Origin: Gammaproteobacteria bacterium
GTDB lineage: Bacteria > Pseudomonadota > Gammaproteobacteria > Xanthomonadales > SZUA-36
Length of the DNA: 64,000 bases
NCBI GenBank assembly: GCA_030426265.1
Contig: JAUHYP010000001.1
Location: forward strand, 62,001-126,000
Direction of reading: 5' to 3'
Shown: one piece after another, positions 1-10,100 of the stretch
Layout: each line of letters starts with the position of its first letter
Position numbering within the stretch: the first letter of the stretch is position 1
The notes under the pieces: model-generated
Database searches by the model: none
What the model saw: only the letters and a program-made list of their open reading frames with translations
Told to the model about the DNA's origin: nothing
Made by a program: the position numbers and the translations under genes

Positions 1-2
1 AC

Positions 3-1850
3 ACCGCTTTCGGCATGACCTACGCCGTACTGGCGCCGGAACACCCCCTGGTGGACGCCGTGACCACGCCGGAACAGCGCGCCGAAGTCGAAGCGTTCCG
101 GGCGCGCGTGAGGGCGGCGTCCGAAATGGACCGCCTGTCCGACGAAGGCGCCCTGGAAAAACGCGGCGTGTTCACCGGCGCCTACGTGCGCAACCCCTTC
201 AACGGCGAGGCCGTGCCGGTGTACCTGGCCGACTACGTGCTCATGGGCTACGGCACGGGCGCCATCATGGCGGTGCCGGGCGAAGACGTCCGTGACTGGG
301 CCTTCGCGAAGGCCTATGGCCTGCCCATCCTGCGCACCGTGCAGCCGCCGGAAGACTGGCCGGACGAGGCGTACACGGGCGACGGCATCAAGATCAACAG
401 CCAGTGGCTGGACGGCCTGGACAAGGCCGCCGCGCTGGAGCGGGCCATGGACTGGCTGGAGCGTGAGGGCATCGGCCGGCGCACGGTCAACTATCGCCTG
501 CGCGACTGGGGCGTGAGCCGCCAGCGCTACTGGGGCTGCCCCATCCCGGTGATCTACTGCCCGGACTGCGGCGCCGTTCCGGTGCCGGAGGATCAGCTGC
601 CGGTCGTCCTGCCCGAGGACGTCAGCTTCATGGGCGTGCAGTCGCCCATCAAGGCCGATCCCGAGTGGCGCAAGACGAGCTGCCCGGAGTGCGGCGGCGC
701 GGCCGAGCGCGAAACCGACACCTTCGACACCTTCATGGAGTCGAGCTGGTACTACGCGCGCTACTGCTGCCCGGACGCCGAGGCGCAACTGGACGAGCGG
801 GCCAACTACTGGCTGCCGGTCGACCAGTACATCGGCGGCATCGAACACGCCATCCTGCACCTGATGTACTTCCGCTACTACCACAAGCTCATGCGCGACG
901 CGGGCCTGGTGGACAGCGACGAGCCGGCCTCGCGCCTGCTCTGCCAGGGCATGGTGGTGGCCGAGACATTTCATTACGAAGGCCCGTCCGGAGAGACCGT
1001 GTGGGTCAACCCGGCCGACGTCACCGTGGAAAAGGACGGCAAGGGCAAGGTCATCGGCGCGACGCTGGCCAGCGACGGACGGACCATCGAAGTGGGCGCG
1101 GTGGAAAAGATGTCCAAGTCCAAGAACAACGGCGTGGACCCGCAGCGCCTGGTGGACGAGTACGGGGCCGACACCGTGCGCCTGTTCTCGCTGTTCGCGT
1201 CGCCGCCGGACCAGTCCCTGGAGTGGTCCGAGTCGGGCGTGGAGGGCGCCTTCCGCTTCCTGCGGCGGCTGTGGAGCCTGGTCACCGGGCACGCGGAACG
1301 CGTCCAGGCCCTGGGCGCCGCCCTGCCTGGACTGGACCCCGCGACCCTGGACGAGGCGCAGGGCGAGATCCGGCGCCTGGTGCACGACACCATCGCCAAG
1401 GTGACGGACGACGTCGACCGCCGTCTCACCTTCAACACGGCCATCGCCGCGTTGATGGAACTGACGAACCACCTGTCCCGCTTCGAGGACGAGCGTCCCG
1501 CCGGCCTGGCCGTGGCCCACGAAGGCTGGTCGGCCATCGTCCGGCTGCTGGCGCCGTTCACGCCCCACATCAGCGAAGCGTTGTGGGAGGAACTGGGGTA
1601 CGCAAGCTCGCTCGCTGAGGCCGAGTGGCCCGCGGTGGACGAGTCCGCCCGGGTGAAAACCTCGGTGGAACTGGTGGTCCAGGTCAACGGCAAGCTGCGC
1701 GCGCGGATCTCGGTGGACCCCGGTTGCGCGCAGGCGCCCGCCCTGGAGCAGGCCCTGGCCGAGGCGAACGTACAGCGATTCGTCGAGGGCAAGCAGGTCC
1801 GCAAGGTGATCCACGTCCCGGACCGCCTGCTCAACATCGTGGTGGGCTGA
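3..1850 (+). CDS. leuS: Leucyl-tRNA synthetase, 5'-truncated by the window edge
   Basis: Charges tRNA-Leu with leucine in the cytoplasm. The reading frame is open from base 3, so the first ATG at 15 is internal; about 616 C-terminal residues of a roughly 860-residue enzyme are present. The fragment opens inside the CP1 editing domain (VLAPEHPLV, then GTGAIMAVPGEDVRDW with the editing Asp in RDW). It continues through the zinc-like CPDCG and CPECGG pairs and the KMSKS catalytic loop near base 1107, and ends in the anticodon-binding and C-terminal domains. The HIGH motif lies upstream of the window. It leads a leuS-lptE-holA-nadD series as in other gammaproteobacteria. Identification is firm. 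Confidence 0.97.
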   Translation, partial: TAFGMTYAVLAPEHPLVDAVTTPEQRAEVEAFRARVRAASEMDRLSDEGALEKRGVFTGAYVRNPFNGEAVPVYLADYVLMGYGTGAIMAVPGEDVRDWAFAKAYGLPILRTVQPPEDWPDEAYTGDGIKINSQWLDGLDKAAALERAMDWLEREGIGRRTVNYRLRDWGVSRQRYWGCPIPVIYCPDCGAVPVPEDQLPVVLPEDVSFMGVQSPIKADPEWRKTSCPECGGAAERETDTFDTFMESSWYYARYCCPDAEAQLDERANYWLPVDQYIGGIEHAILHLMYFRYYHKLMRDAGLVDSDEPASRLLCQGMVVAETFHYEGPSGETVWVNPADVTVEKDGKGKVIGATLASDGRTIEVGAVEKMSKSKNNGVDPQRLVDEYGADTVRLFSLFASPPDQSLEWSESGVEGAFRFLRRLWSLVTGHAERVQALGAALPGLDPATLDEAQGEIRRLVHDTIAKVTDDVDRRLTFNTAIAALMELTNHLSRFEDERPAGLAVAHEGWSAIVRLLAPFTPHISEALWEELGYASSLAEAEWPAVDESARVKTSVELVVQVNGKLRARISVDPGCAQAPALEQALAEANVQRFVEGKQVRKVIHVPDRLLNIVVG

Positions 1851-1854
1851 ACGT

Positions 1855-2352
1855 TTGGCCGGCGTGACCCGCAGATCCCTGCTGGGCCTGGCGGCGGGCC
1901 TGCCGCTGGCCGCCTGTGGATTTCGCCTGCAGGGTGCGGCCGAACTGCCGCCGGCGATGAGCGCCACGCGCATCGAGACCACCGACCCCTACAGCCATTT
2001 CGTGCGCCGCCTCACCATCCTCCTGGAGCAGAACGGCGCCCGGGTGGTGGAGGGCGCCGGCGCCACCGCGGTGCTGGAAATTCCCCTGAACCAGGTGCGC
2101 AAGGACGTGCTCTCCATCGGCGACAATGCCCGCGTGCGCGAATTCCGTGTCGTGCACCGGGTGCGCTTCCGGCTGGTCGATACGGCCGGCGCCGTGCTCG
2201 TTCCCGAGCACAACCTGGAGCAGAGCCGGGTGATCAGCTTCGACGAGCAGGACATTCTCGCGGCCACGCGCGAAGAGGAGTACCTGCGCGAGGAACTCGC
2301 CGAGACCCTGTCGCGCCAGGTGCTGCGCACTCTCGGCACCGCCGGCGCCTGA
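1855..2352 (+). CDS. lptE: LPS-assembly lipoprotein LptE
   Basis: Outer-membrane lipoprotein that plugs the LptD barrel and helps insert lipopolysaccharide at the cell surface. The 165-residue product starts at TTG, four bases after leuS. It has a lipoprotein signal sequence ending in a lipobox (PLAAC, Cys about residue 22) followed by GFRLQG, the usual mature LptE start. The rest matches the family's size and its mixed alpha/beta layout. Position between leuS and holA is the conserved one. The TTG start is the only one that preserves the whole signal peptide; a GTG four codons later is possible. Confidence 0.9.
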   Translation: MAGVTRRSLLGLAAGLPLAACGFRLQGAAELPPAMSATRIETTDPYSHFVRRLTILLEQNGARVVEGAGATAVLEIPLNQVRKDVLSIGDNARVREFRVVHRVRFRLVDTAGAVLVPEHNLEQSRVISFDEQDILAATREEEYLREELAETLSRQVLRTLGTAGA

Positions 2353-2353
2353 G

Positions 2354-3355
2354 ATGCCCCTGAAGCTCGAGCAGCTGGCCGGCAAGCTGGAACGGGGTCT
2401 CGACCCGCTCTACCTCTTTGCAGGCCCCGAGCCCCTCCTGGTGCAGGAATGCCGCGACCAGGTCTTCGCCCGCGCCGCGGCCGAGGGCTACACCGAGCGT
2501 GACCTGCTGGAAGTGGGCCGCGGGTTCGACTGGGACCGGCTGGCCGAATCCGCTGCCGCGCCCTCCCTGTTCGCCTCCCGCCGCATACTCGACCTGCGCC
2601 TGCCCACCGGCAAACCGGGGCAGGACGGCGCACGGGCGCTGGTGGAGTGGGTGGAGAACCCCGACCCCGACACCCTGCTGGTGGTGTCCTGCGAGCAGTG
2701 GGACGCTTCCTCGCGCAAGGCGAAATGGGCCCAGGCGCTGGACCGTGCCGGCACGCGCGTGGACATCTGGCCGGTGAGGCCGGAGGAACTGCCGCGCTGG
2801 ATACATGCGCGCATGCAACAGGCCGGCCTGCAGCCCGACCGCGAGGCGGTGATGGTGCTGGCCGAGCGCCTGGAGGGCAACCTGCTCGCCGCCCAGCAGG
2901 AGATCGAGAAACTGGCCCTGCTGATCGGCGAAGGGCCGGTCGCCGTTGACGATGTCTTGCGCTCGGTGGCCGACAGCTCCCGCTTCGACGCCTTCCTGCT
3001 GGTCGAACGCATCCTGCAGGGTGACCTGGGTGACGCCCTGCGCGTGGCCCTGGGCCTGAAACGCACGGGAGTGGCCATCCAGCTGGTGGCCGGGGCCCTG
3101 ATCCGGGAGCTGAACACCATCGAGGCCTATCGCAGCGCGATGGCCGCCCGCGAGAACGAGAGCGCCGTGTTCCGGAAGCTGAACGTCTGGCAGAGCCGCC
3201 AGGGGGCGTTGCGCAACGCCGCCCGCCGCCTCGACGGCAAACGCCTGGCCGATGCCTGGTCGCGGCTCGCCGAGATGGACCATCAGAGCAAGGGGCGCGC
3301 CGGTGGCGACCCCTGGCACAGCCTGGACCACCTGGTCAGCCGGCTGTGCGCCTGA
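2354..3355 (+). CDS. holA: DNA polymerase III delta subunit (clamp-loader wrench)
   Basis: Delta subunit of the clamp loader; opens the beta sliding clamp during replication. The 333-residue length and the start MPLKLEQLAGKLERGLDPLYL fit HolA. The N-terminal region carries the P-loop-less AAA-like fold with LFAGPEPLLVQE. The C-terminal collar ends in a helix-rich segment with DAFLLVERILQGD and LDHLVSRLCA. The ATG follows the lptE stop by one base, indicating translational coupling. The opposite-strand and +2 ORFs across it are GC-rich shadows. Confidence 0.95.
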   Translation: MPLKLEQLAGKLERGLDPLYLFAGPEPLLVQECRDQVFARAAAEGYTERDLLEVGRGFDWDRLAESAAAPSLFASRRILDLRLPTGKPGQDGARALVEWVENPDPDTLLVVSCEQWDASSRKAKWAQALDRAGTRVDIWPVRPEELPRWIHARMQQAGLQPDREAVMVLAERLEGNLLAAQQEIEKLALLIGEGPVAVDDVLRSVADSSRFDAFLLVERILQGDLGDALRVALGLKRTGVAIQLVAGALIRELNTIEAYRSAMAARENESAVFRKLNVWQSRQGALRNAARRLDGKRLADAWSRLAEMDHQSKGRAGGDPWHSLDHLVSRLCA

Positions 3356-3377
3356 GCGCGGCAAGGCCGGCCTCCGG

Positions 3378-4052
3378 GTGCTGACGCTCCGGGCGCTGTT
3401 CGGCGGCACCTTCGACCCGGTGCACCGCGGCCACCTGGAGGCCGCCCGGGAAGTGCGCGACGCCCTGGACATCGAGGACTTCCGTTTCCTCCCCGCCGGC
3501 GATCCGCCTCACCGGGAACGCACCTTCGCCGCGCCGGAGCATCGCGTGCGGATGCTCGAGTGCGCCCTCGCCGACCACCCCGGTTTCACCATCGACCGCA
3601 GCGAACTCGATCGCCCCGGCCGTTCCTACATGAGCGACACGCTGGCGCAGTTCCGCGAGCGCTTTCCGGACGACGCCCGCGCCCTGGTGCTGGGCCAGGA
3701 TGCGCTCAATGGCCTGGACCGCTGGCACGCATGGCGAGACCTTCCCGAACTGGCGCACCTGGTGGTGATGACCCGCCCGGGGGAAACACCGAACTACGGG
3801 CCCGAGCTCGCCGAAGCGCTCGAAGGCCGCGAGACCGACGATCCACGGGATCTGCGCCGCCTGCCCGCCGGACGGATGTTCACCGTGCCGGTGACCCCGC
3901 GCGACATATCCTCGACGGCGATTCGGCGCTGCGCGGGGGATGGGGCCACCCTGCGCGCGCTGGTTCCGGCGGCGGTGGCCGGCTACATCGAGCGCGAAAG
4001 GCTGTATGGCGGCGGCGTGGCAGGGGACGGGGCGGGCGCCGCCGACCTGTGA
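3378..4052 (+). CDS. nadD: Nicotinate-nucleotide adenylyltransferase
   Basis: Converts nicotinate mononucleotide and ATP to deamido-NAD in NAD biosynthesis. The chosen GTG start at 3378 gives 224 residues beginning VLTLRALFGGTFDPVHRGHL, which places the nucleotidyltransferase GGTFDPVHxGH loop at the N-terminus as in the family. The longer track ORF (from 3252) would add residues overlapping holA and is not needed. The C-terminal ISSTAIR motif is present. It lies 22 bases after holA. Confidence 0.94.
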   Translation: MLTLRALFGGTFDPVHRGHLEAAREVRDALDIEDFRFLPAGDPPHRERTFAAPEHRVRMLECALADHPGFTIDRSELDRPGRSYMSDTLAQFRERFPDDARALVLGQDALNGLDRWHAWRDLPELAHLVVMTRPGETPNYGPELAEALEGRETDDPRDLRRLPAGRMFTVPVTPRDISSTAIRRCAGDGATLRALVPAAVAGYIERERLYGGGVAGDGAGAADL

Positions 4053-4105
4053 TTGTCACCTTTCCTGGGCTATCATGGGCTTGCGTCCACAACACAGGTC
4101 GACAT

Positions 4106-4486
4106 TTGAAAGCACAAACCCGGCAGTCCGAACCAACCGTCGAACAACTCCACCGACTCGTGCTCTCCACGCTTGAAGAGCTGAAGGCCGTCGACATCAA
4201 ATCTGTCGATGTGACCGGCTACAGCCCCCTCTCCGACCATTTCGTCATCGCCACCGGCAATTCCACCCGCCACGTCAAGTCCATGGCGGACAAGCTTGTG
4301 CAGGCGGCGAAAGCGCGCGGCATGCAGCCGCTGGGCGTCGAAGGGGAACAGGAGGCGCAGTGGGTCCTGGTGGACCTGAACGACATCATTGTTCACCTGA
4401 TGCTGCCCCAGGCCCGGGCCTTCTACAACATCGAGAAGCTCTGGGACATGAGCGCCGAGCAGCGGGCGGGCACGCGTACCGCCTGA
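4106..4486 (+). CDS. rsfS: Ribosomal silencing factor RsfS
   Basis: Binds ribosomal protein uL14 and blocks 30S-50S joining, slowing translation in starvation. A TTG start at 4106, preceded by an AGGT stretch at suitable spacing, gives 126 residues starting KAQTRQSEPTVEQL. The conserved core includes DVTGYSPLSDHFVIATGNSTRH and WVLVDLNDIIVHLM. The 308-residue ORF in the track includes untranslated frame inside nadD. It sits between nadD and rlmH, the standard order. The exact start is the uncertain point. Confidence 0.92.
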   Translation: MKAQTRQSEPTVEQLHRLVLSTLEELKAVDIKSVDVTGYSPLSDHFVIATGNSTRHVKSMADKLVQAAKARGMQPLGVEGEQEAQWVLVDLNDIIVHLMLPQARAFYNIEKLWDMSAEQRAGTRTA

Positions 4487-4489
4487 GTC

Positions 4490-4960
4490 GTGCGTCTCCG
4501 GGTGGCCAGCGTCGGCCAGCGCATGAGTGGCTGGGTGACCGACGCATGGGACGATTACGCCCGGCGAATGCCCCGTGAACTGCCCCTGGAACTCATCGAA
4601 GTCCCCCTGAAGAAGCGGGGGCGCAATCCCGACATCGACCGCCTGCGGCGCGAAGAGGGCCAGGCCCTGCTCTCGGCCGTCACCCCCGGCTACCGGATCA
4701 TCGCCCTGGATGGGCGCGGCAGGACGTGGAGCACGGAGGAACTGGCGTCGCGCCTGGAGTCCTGGATGGGCGAGGGGCGCCACGTGGGTTTCATGATCGG
4801 TGGCCCGGACGGACTGGACGCCGGCTGTCTCGCCCAGGCGGAGGATCGCTGGTCACTGGGGCCGCTGACACTGCCGCATCCACTGGTCCGCGTGGTGCTG
4901 GCCGAGCAGTTGTACCGGGCCTGGACCATCACCCGAAATCATCCTTATCACCGGGCCTGA
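4490..4960 (+). CDS. rlmH: 23S rRNA pseudouridine-1915 N3-methyltransferase RlmH
   Basis: SPOUT methyltransferase that methylates pseudouridine 1915 in helix 69 of 23S rRNA. The GTG start three bases after rsfS gives 156 residues, the usual length. It begins MRLRVASVGQRMSGWV and carries the trefoil-knot SAM-binding region GFMIGGPDGLD plus the C-terminal EQLYRAWTITRNHPYHRA, a family signature. It is coupled to rsfS. Confidence 0.96.
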   Translation: MRLRVASVGQRMSGWVTDAWDDYARRMPRELPLELIEVPLKKRGRNPDIDRLRREEGQALLSAVTPGYRIIALDGRGRTWSTEELASRLESWMGEGRHVGFMIGGPDGLDAGCLAQAEDRWSLGPLTLPHPLVRVVLAEQLYRAWTITRNHPYHRA

Positions 4961-4981
4961 GGCCCACACCCTGGAATTTCC

Positions 4982-5569
4982 ATGAACGAACTGTTGCTGG
5001 TCTCCGGATCGCCCCGCCGACGCGAGCTGCTGCGCATGATCGGCGTGCCCTTCGAGGCCTTCGATGCCGACATCGACGAAACGCGGCGTCCCGGCGAGGG
5101 GCCGGCGGACTACGCGGTACGCCTGGCCGGCGAGAAGGCCCGTGCCGGAATCGCCGCCCGGGGCGCGGATCGCCCGGCCCTGGGGGCGGACACCATCGTG
5201 GTGCTGGACGGGGAAATCCTGGTGAAACCGGTGGACCGCCCGGATGCGCGCGTCATGCTGGGCCGGCTGTCGGGGCGCACCCACGAAGTGCTTTCCGCCG
5301 TCCACGTCGAACGGCCGGACGGGGCGGCCCGGCATGCGCTCAATCGCAGCCGCGTGAGCTTCGGCGAGCTGCCGGCAAGCTGGGTCGAGGGCTACAGCGA
5401 ACTCGACGAGCCCATGGACAAGGCCGGTGCCTACGCCGTCCAGGGCCTGTTCGGGCAGTGGATCCGGCACATCGACGGCAGCTACTCGGGGGTGATGGGC
5501 CTGCCGCTGTTCGAGACGGCCGAACTGCTGCGCTGGGCCGGCGTCCTGGGCGAGCGCCCGCGCGCCTGA
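4982..5569 (+). CDS. maf: Maf-family nucleotide pyrophosphatase (YhdE type)
   Basis: Hydrolyses non-canonical nucleotides, probably dTTP/UTP and modified pyrimidines, to monophosphates. The 195-residue product begins with the Maf loop SGSPRRRELL and contains DIDETRRPGE and LGADTIVVLDGEIL with the catalytic Asp. YSELDEPMDKAGAYAVQG is the C-terminal signature. Being followed by rng, yhdP and tldD supports the YhdE subgroup rather than YceF. Substrate class is inferred from that placement. Confidence 0.93.
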   Translation: MNELLLVSGSPRRRELLRMIGVPFEAFDADIDETRRPGEGPADYAVRLAGEKARAGIAARGADRPALGADTIVVLDGEILVKPVDRPDARVMLGRLSGRTHEVLSAVHVERPDGAARHALNRSRVSFGELPASWVEGYSELDEPMDKAGAYAVQGLFGQWIRHIDGSYSGVMGLPLFETAELLRWAGVLGERPRA

Positions 5570-5580
5570 GCCACCCCCGG

Positions 5581-5589
5581 TGGTATCCT
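5581..5589 (+). promoter_or_regulatory. Candidate extended -10 promoter for rng
   Basis: TGG followed by TATCCT lies 78 bases upstream of the rng start, an extended -10 pattern (TGn-TAT--T). No good -35 hexamer is seen at 16-18 bases. A CCACC/GGTGG inverted repeat overlaps it. Weak, sequence-only support. Confidence 0.3.
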
Positions 5590-5666
5590 TGGCGGCCGCC
5601 CTCCAGCGGTCGCGCGGGATGCCATCGGGAATCCGCCCCGAACACCCGCCAGGAAGCTGCACCCCC

Positions 5667-7148
5667 ATGAGCGAAGAGATCCTGATCAACGTCACCCCCA
5701 CCGAGTCGCGTGTCGCACTCGTGGAGAACGGCGTGCTGCAGGAAATCTGGCTGGACCGCGCCAGCCACTACGGTTACGTGGGCAACATCTACAAGGGCAC
5801 TGTCTCGCGGGTGCTGCCCGGCATGCAGGCGGCCTTCGTGGACATCGGCCTGGAGCGCACGGCTTTTCTGCATGCCTCCGACATCGTGCGCGTCGACCGC
5901 GAGCGCATGACCGGGCAACTGCCCGACGCCAGCCTGCGCGAGCCGCCGATCGGTGAACTGGTGCGCGAGGGGGCGCAGGTGATCGTCCAGGTCATCAAGG
6001 ACCCCATGGGCACCAAGGGCGCGCGCCTGACCACCAACCTCAGCGTGCCCTCCCGGTTCCTGGTGCTGTTGCCCGGCAACCCGCACATCGGCGTCTCGGC
6101 CCGCATCGAGGACGAGGCCGAGCGGGCGCGCCTGCTGGACCTGGTGGAGCGCCTGCGCGAGACGGGTTCCGACAACGGCTACATCGTGCGCACGAACGCA
6201 GAAGGCGTGGACGACTTCGCGCTCTCCGCCGACATGGCGTACCTGGGCAAGGTCTGGGACATCATCGGCGAGAAGACCGGCGCCTCGAAAGCCGGGGAAT
6301 GCGTGTACGAGGACCTGTCGCTGCCTTTGCGCGCCCTGCGCGACCTCATGCACGCGGAGGTCGAGCGGGTGCGGGTGGACCACGAGCCCACCTTCCGCAA
6401 GATCCGGGACTTCGTGGGCCGCTTCGTGCCCGAGTGGCTGCCGCGCATCGAGCGCTACGAGACGGAACGGCCCATCTTCGACGTCTACGGGGTGGAGGAC
6501 GAGATCGAGAACGCCCTGCACCGCAACACGCCTTTGAAATCGGGTGGTCACCTGGTGATCGACCAGACCGAGGCGATGACCACCATCGACGTGAACACCG
6601 GTGGTTTCGTGGGCCACCGGACCCTCGAGGAAACCATCTACAAGACCAACCTCGAGGCCGCCCAGGCCATCGCCCGCCAGCTGCGCCTGCGCAACCTCGG
6701 CGGCATCATCATCATCGACTTCATCGACATGCACGAGCCGGAGCACCGCGAACAGGTCATGCGCACCCTGGAGCGCGCCCTGGAACGCGACCCGGTGCGC
6801 ACTTCGGTGACCCAGATCTCGGACCTCGGCCTGGTGGAGATGACCCGCAAGCGCACCCGCGAGAGCCTGGGCCATGTCATGTGCGAGCCCTGCGAGGTCT
6901 GCGGCGGCCGCGGCTCCGTCAAATCGGCCGAAACGGTGTGTCTGGAAGTGTTCCGGGAGATCATGCGCTCGGGCCGTCAGTTCGAGGCCTCGCGGTTGCT
7001 GGTGCTGGCCTCGCCGGCCGTGGTGGACCGGGTGCTGGACGAGCACTCCACGATCGTGGCGGAGCTGGAGGAACTGATCGGCAAGTCGATCCGTTTCCAG
7101 CGCGAGGAGCAATACACCCAGGAACTGTTCGACGTGGTGCTGCTGTGA
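5667..7148 (+). CDS. rng: Ribonuclease G
   Basis: Endoribonuclease of the RNase E/G family; matures the 5' end of 16S rRNA and cuts some mRNAs. The ATG at 5667 follows AGGAAG and gives 493 residues, close to the E. coli protein; the track start at 5580 has no site. An N-terminal S1 domain (YVGNIYKGTVSRVLPGMQAAFVD) is followed by the catalytic region with MTTIDVNTGGFVG and IIIIDFIDM, whose Asp residues bind Mg. The Zn-link CEPCEVCGGRG is present. The long C-terminal scaffold of RNase E is absent, so this is RNase G. Next genes yhdP and tldD match E. coli order. Confidence 0.96.
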   Translation: MSEEILINVTPTESRVALVENGVLQEIWLDRASHYGYVGNIYKGTVSRVLPGMQAAFVDIGLERTAFLHASDIVRVDRERMTGQLPDASLREPPIGELVREGAQVIVQVIKDPMGTKGARLTTNLSVPSRFLVLLPGNPHIGVSARIEDEAERARLLDLVERLRETGSDNGYIVRTNAEGVDDFALSADMAYLGKVWDIIGEKTGASKAGECVYEDLSLPLRALRDLMHAEVERVRVDHEPTFRKIRDFVGRFVPEWLPRIERYETERPIFDVYGVEDEIENALHRNTPLKSGGHLVIDQTEAMTTIDVNTGGFVGHRTLEETIYKTNLEAAQAIARQLRLRNLGGIIIIDFIDMHEPEHREQVMRTLERALERDPVRTSVTQISDLGLVEMTRKRTRESLGHVMCEPCEVCGGRGSVKSAETVCLEVFREIMRSGRQFEASRLLVLASPAVVDRVLDEHSTIVAELEELIGKSIRFQREEQYTQELFDVVLL

Positions 7149-7179
7149 GGCGGGTCCTTCCCGGTCGAAGGTCCACCGC

Positions 7180-10100
7180 GTGACCACCCTGAAAACATGG
7201 TTCCGCCGTCTGCGCACCCTGCTGTGGACGGCGCTGGCCCTGGTGATCATCGGCGCGGCGGTGCTGGTGGGCATCGGCAAGTTGCTGATGCCTTACAGCG
7301 AGCGCTTCAAGCCGCGCCTGGAAGCCGTGCTGGCGGAGCAGTTCAACCAGCCCGTGAGGCTGGACGCGTTCACCGGCGAGTGGAAAGCCTTCGGACCACG
7401 CATCAGCCTCGAGGGGGTGACCCTGCTGGGCAGCCGTTCGGGGCAGGACGCCATCGCCATCGAACAGGCGGCGCTGGACATCCGTCCGCTCAACGCCTTC
7501 ATTTCCGGCCGGCCGCTGTACTCCTTCCGCATCATCGGCGCCGACCTCGCGCTGGTCCGGCTCGACGACGGCCGGTTCGAACTGTCCGGCCTGGGCCTGA
7601 GCGGCCGGCAACTGGACGGAAAGTCGGATCCCGGCGGCCTGGGCAACCTGGCGCGTGTGGGCGAGGTCCGCCTCGAGGACTCGGCCTTCAGCTACAGCGA
7701 TGCGACGCGCGAGATGCACCTGCAACTCGTCGGCATCGACGGGCGGCTGCAGGTCAACGGCGACCGGCTGGCGCTGGAGGTCCAGGCCAGTGTTTCCGAT
7801 GCCGGCCGCGAGCGGGTGCTCGGCGACCTCGCCGCCACCGTGCTCGCCGGGCTGGACGCCCGCGGCCGGCTCGATGGCCTGGAGTTTCACCTGGAGACCG
7901 GTGAGCTGATGCTGCACGAACTCGCGGCCCAGTTGCCCGACCATTCGCTGCGGCCCGCCTCGGGCCGCCTGAATGCGCAACTGTGGGGCAGCTGGGCGCC
8001 GGGCCAGCCGCAGGAAATGGCCGGCGTGGTGGACATCCGCGACGCCGGGCTGGACACCGGCGACAGGATGCTGCTGCTCGATCACGCCAATGCCCGCCTC
8101 AATTGGCGCTGGCGCGACAAGACCCAGTGGCGCATCGACCTGGCCGACATGCGGGTCACCGAGAACGGCCGCCGCTGGACCGCGCCGCGCGTCAGCGTGG
8201 AACGCAATCTCGAAGGCAACCTGGCGGTCTGGGTCAGCGCGGATTTCGCCGAAGCCGAGTTTCCCCTGGAGATCACCCAGGTGATCATGGGTGAATTCGG
8301 CAGCCGCTGGCCGAAGGCGGTTCCCACGGCCGGGAGCGGTCCGGTCCATGATTTCGACCTGGTCATCAACGGCAACCGCAAGCTCACCGCGACCTCGGGC
8401 CGCTTCGAGAACCTCGAAGTGCTCGCCTGGGCCGACTGGCCATTGCCGCGCGGGCTCAACGGCCGCATCGACCTGGCCTACGGCGAGGGCAGCCTGCACT
8501 TCGCCGGCGAGGACGTGGCCATCACCTGGGAGCGCAATTTCCGCGCGCCGCTGGTCGTGGATTTCGAAGACTGCGAGATGGAAATCCTCTGGGTCGATGA
8601 CGACTACTGGCAGGTGGACGCCCTGCCATGCCCCATCCGCAACGAGCACCTGGATGCCGAGGCCCGGGCGCGTTTCGCCAAGGACGAGGGCAAGCCCCGG
8701 GTGGACGTCAACGCGGCCTTGCACCGCGCCGACCTGGCCGAGTTGAGCGACTACTGGCCGGCCAGCGTCATGAGCCCGAAAGTGACCGACTGGCTGCGGC
8801 GCTCGATCGTCTCCGGCACCGCGGAGAACGCGCGCTTCCTTCTGCAGGGCGACATGGACGCCTTCCCGTTCCGTGACTCGGAGGGAGCGATCCTGGCCAC
8901 GGCGCAGCTGCGTGACGCCCGGCTGGCCTATTCGCCGGGTTGGCCTGAAGCGGGCGATGTCAACGCGGCGCTGCGTATCGAGGGCGCCTCCCTGTCCCTG
9001 TCCGGATCCATCGGCGACCTCGCCGGCGGGCAGGTGCAGCAGGCCACGGCGCGCATTCGCGACCTGCAGACCCCGCGAATGGAACTGGACTACCGCAGCA
9101 CGACCGACCTGCCTGCCCTGGAATCCTTCCTGGCGGCGTCCCCCCTGCTGCGCGACACGGAACTGGACCCGGCGGATTTCGCGTTCCAGGGCGGCGCGGT
9201 CACGCGCGGCAGGCTGGTCCTGCCGTTCGGCGACACGCCCGGCGATTTCACACTCGACGGCCGTCTCGAATTGCGCGAAGGGCAGTTCACGCACCGCCCG
9301 ACGGGCGTGCGGCTCGATGGCCTGGCGGGCACGCTCGAATACGACGGCGAGGGCGTCGAGACCGAAGGCCTCACCGCCACGCTCGATGGCTGGCCGGCCA
9401 CGCTGGACCTCGACGCGGCCTGGGGCACGGACACGCCGTTCTCGGCGCGCCTGGCCGGTCGCTTTCCCGCTTCGGCCCTGGCGTCCGCCGCGCCGCTCGA
9501 CGACGACCCATTGCTCTCCTCGATCAGTGGCGAGGCCGACTGGGACATCGGGCTCGACGTCTCGCGACCGGAAACGGAAGCGCCGATGCGCACGCGCCTG
9601 ACGGCCAGCTCGAACCTCGAGGGCATGCGCCTGGGCCTGCCTGCCCCCCTGGCCAAGGACGCGGACACCGCCTGGCCCTTCGAACTTTCCTGGGCCACGG
9701 GTGAGTCCGCCGACGAGGTGCACGCCCGCCTGGGCGATCGCGCCACCCTGGCCCTGGAATTGGGCGAGCCCACCGCAACCGCCGCCCTGGAAGCGCCTGC
9801 GGAGGCGCCGGAGCCGGCGGACGAGGCCGTTGGGCCCGATACCCCTCCTGCCATCGAAAGTGGTGAACCGACCGTCATCGGACCGGCCTTGCGCCGCGGG
9901 GCGCTGGCCTTCGGGGCGGGGCCTGCCGAGTGGCCCGCGCCCGGCGAGTTCAGCCTGGGCGGCGAGGCCGAAACGCTGGACATCGATGCCTGGATGGACG
10001 TGGTCACGGCCTATGGAGCCGCCGATCGCTACCCCACGGGCCTCGCGTTCCGGGACGCCACCGTGGACGCGCGGGAACTGGTGCTGATGAACCGCGCTTT

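Noticed and set aside
4053-4076. TTGTCA...TATCAT as an rsfS promoter
   Set aside because: Spacer is only 12 bases.
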